A stretch of DNA of 64,000 bases from Cereibacter_A sp052244495. GTDB lineage: Bacteria > Pseudomonadota > Alphaproteobacteria > Rhodobacterales > Rhodobacteraceae. Positions 62,628 through 64,000 of the stretch are shown here, piece by piece. Position 1 is the first letter of the stretch. The number at the start of each line of letters is the position of its first letter. Below the pieces are notes generated by a model that was given only the letters and a program-made list of their open reading frames with translations, ran no database searches and was not told where the DNA came from. The position numbers and the translations under genes were made by a program. Location: assembly GCA_052244495.1 (NCBI GenBank), contig JBQPXH010000005.1; one strand, written 5' to 3'.

Positions 62628-63788
62628 ATGATGTCCTTCCAGCACCCCCTGCCGCGTCTCGACCCGGCCCCCGGCCGCCCATCCGCCGGCCGCCGGCTGC
62701 GCGTGGTGGTCGCGGGAGAGTTCAAGTCGGGCAAGTCCAGCGTCATCAACGCTCTGCTGCGCAGGCCCGTGCTGCCGATGCTCTCGCGGCAGGCCTCGCG
62801 GCCGGCGTTCCTGGTGCGCCATGTAGCGGATCATGCGGGAACGGTTCTTCTTCATCACGGCAACGGCCAGACGGAGCACGCGGAGACTCTCGACGATGCC
62901 ACGAACTTCGGCGGGGCAGGGCTCTGCGAAGTTCTGGTGAATGCCCCCCATCTCGACGGGGTGGAACTGGTCGAACTGCCCTTCCCCTGCGATGGCGAGG
63001 TGGGGTCCGAAGCCCTTGCGCTGATGGCAGGTGCCGACCTGCTCATCTGGGTTTCCATCGCATCGCAGGCCTGGCGGCTGTCGGAGAAGGCGATCCTGTC
63101 CCGGTTGCCATCCATGCGGGCGCGTTCGGTGATCGTTCTCTCCCGCGCCGACAAGCTCCGCAGCGCCGAGGACTGGGACCGGATCGAAGAGCGCGTCCAG
63201 CGGGAGGCCGGGCCTTTCTTCAGCGCCGTGGCCTTCGTTCAGGCGTCGCGCGAGACGATCAGGGCCGCCGCGATTGACGATCACGCCTGGGAGACTTCTG
63301 GCGGGCATATCCTTGCCGACCTCGTGAGCGAGCGCCGCCAGCGCATGGCATCAGAGGCGTCAAGCCAGCCCGCACCGCGCACCGTCTCGACCACGCCGCG
63401 CGAGGCCGCGCCCCGGCCCAGGCGAGAAGCGGAGACCGGCAGGCAGTCGGAGATCGATCAGGTGGCTTCCTCGCTCGCAGGTCTCGTCTGCGGCGGAATC
63501 CTCCGTGTCGATGACGGGTCTCTCCTGTGCTTCGGTCCCGAACGTGACCGCGCCGAGGCCATCGCGCCAGCAGTCCATGCGTTGCTCCCGGCGCAGGATG
63601 CCCTCGAGACCGCGACCGGCACGCCTGTCGAGGAATGCAGGCTGCACCTCGGCCCGCACCTGCTGCTTGTCACGCGCCCCACGCCTTCGGACATCGCATT
63701 CCTGCTGCTTCGGCAGGACCGCACCAACATGATCCTGGCGCAGACCGCGTTACGTCGGATCATCTCCGCCTGTTCCGGAGAGAACTGA
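62628..63788 (+). CDS. Dynamin-like GTPase, short type 2, with Roadblock/LC7-like C-terminus
   Basis: A 386-residue protein. G1 GEFKSGKSS at 30-38 and a G4-like SRADK at 172-176 are intact, and QAWRLSEK (147-154) matches the second gene. The G3 DTPG is replaced by ELPFP at 116-120. Residues about 273-384 (VASSLAGLVCGGILRVDDGSLL, then HLGPHLLLVTRPTPSDIAFLLL) have the strand-helix pattern of Roadblock/LC7 domains known from MglB-type partners of small GTPases. It follows the third gene by four bases. It lacks the acidic linker of gene two. The Roadblock call is by pattern and needs profile confirmation. Confidence 0.78.
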   Translation: MMSFQHPLPRLDPAPGRPSAGRRLRVVVAGEFKSGKSSVINALLRRPVLPMLSRQASRPAFLVRHVADHAGTVLLHHGNGQTEHAETLDDATNFGGAGLCEVLVNAPHLDGVELVELPFPCDGEVGSEALALMAGADLLIWVSIASQAWRLSEKAILSRLPSMRARSVIVLSRADKLRSAEDWDRIEERVQREAGPFFSAVAFVQASRETIRAAAIDDHAWETSGGHILADLVSERRQRMASEASSQPAPRTVSTTPREAAPRPRREAETGRQSEIDQVASSLAGLVCGGILRVDDGSLLCFGPERDRAEAIAPAVHALLPAQDALETATGTPVEECRLHLGPHLLLVTRPTPSDIAFLLLRQDRTNMILAQTALRRIISACSGEN

Positions 63789-63951
63789 ACAGTCCGACCG
63801 TCGTCCGCCCACGCTTGCGTTGGAATCGCGGCTGGTTCCCGGCGATGCAACGGATCGGCGCGGATCCGCACCATCCGGGGTGTCGAAAGGGCGACTTCTC
63901 GCACAACCATTGCGTGTGGCGTGGCCATCGGCCGGTCGCAAGGCTAGGATC

Positions 63952-64000
63952 ATGGGAACGATCGGCCGCGAGCCGGGTCTCTTACCACCGACCGCAGACA
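63952..64000 (+). CDS. Possible start of a further gene, cut by the window edge
   Basis: After a gap of about 160 bases an ATG at 63952 is preceded by AAGGCTAGGA. The 16 codons that fit in the window (MGTIGREPGLLPPTAD) show no family likeness. It may or may not belong to the dynamin-like operon. Confidence 0.2.
   Translation, partial: MGTIGREPGLLPPTAD

Noticed and set aside
56894..63788. Anti-phage defence label for the dynamin-like operon
   Set aside because: Some bacterial dynamins act in phage defence, but no nuclease, toxin or other defence gene is adjacent, and nothing in the sequence points specifically to it. I kept the neutral description.
1..64000. CRISPR array, rRNA or tRNA genes, prophage modules
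   Set aside because: I saw no regularly spaced repeats, no rRNA-like conserved blocks, no convincing tRNA cloverleaf, and no phage structural or integrase genes apart from dead transposases.

Overview
The window looks like alphaproteobacterial DNA of the Rhodobacter/Rhodobacterales type. GC is very high, and long spurious antisense frames are common as a result. Gene families and sites point to a metabolically flexible, probably nitrogen-fixing and facultatively anaerobic bacterium: cowN beside a CooA-like CO sensor, two perfect or near-perfect FNR-type boxes, NsrR, bacterioferritin, and cobalamin riboswitches on cobalt/cobyrinate genes. I see no rRNA, tRNA, CRISPR array or replication origin, so chromosome versus plasmid cannot be decided.

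Layout. 1-2,100: eroded insertion sequences (IS5-type and IS3-type transposase remnants). 2,180-4,435: an HHE/phasin-like protein and two DUF2382 (YsnF/AvaK) stress proteins. 4,522-8,470: a response regulator and a CheB-CheR-PAS-HWE kinase fusion with a substituted CheB catalytic Asp. 8,470-12,030: a second patch of IS debris (IS110- and IS5-type) around a small membrane protein and an HlyD-type adaptor. 12,041-13,013: four tiny same-strand genes behind an FNR-type box. 13,563-14,429: a DUF2189 membrane protein.

14,923-22,022 is a cobalamin/cobalt region: riboswitch, CbiM-like permease, cobB, a Cys-rich cobalamin-associated protein, a second riboswitch, and an ECF metal transporter (NikK/NikL-like, CbiM, CbiQ, CbiO). 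22,034-29,676 is a mixed block: AI-2E family permease, PAS-PAS-GGDEF protein, glycosyltransferase, bfr, rarD, nsrR, GntR/FCD regulator. 29,907-34,805 is a PotABCD-type ABC transporter operon ending in an Asp/Glu-hydantoin racemase-like enzyme. lrgAB, a cupin, an SLC13 transporter with RCK_C domains, a DUF2306 protein, DUF465, a beta-barrel protein, a rhomboid protease, a low-MW tyrosine phosphatase, a Wzx-like flippase and a LuxR regulator follow, up to 44,929.

45,439-54,412 holds a flavin monooxygenase divergent from an AcoR-like regulator that lacks GAFTGA, then an RND efflux pair with a TetR regulator. 54,517-55,525 is cowN with its CooA-like regulator; azoR follows.

The most striking region is 56,894-63,788: four consecutive, tightly spaced dynamin-superfamily GTPase genes arranged long-short-long-short. 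The two long proteins are paralogues of each other, as are the two short ones. The last short protein has lost the canonical DTPG motif and carries a C-terminal segment that resembles a Roadblock/LC7 domain. A perfect inverted repeat lies about 120 bp ahead of the operon. This is the best candidate in the window for an undescribed membrane-remodelling system.
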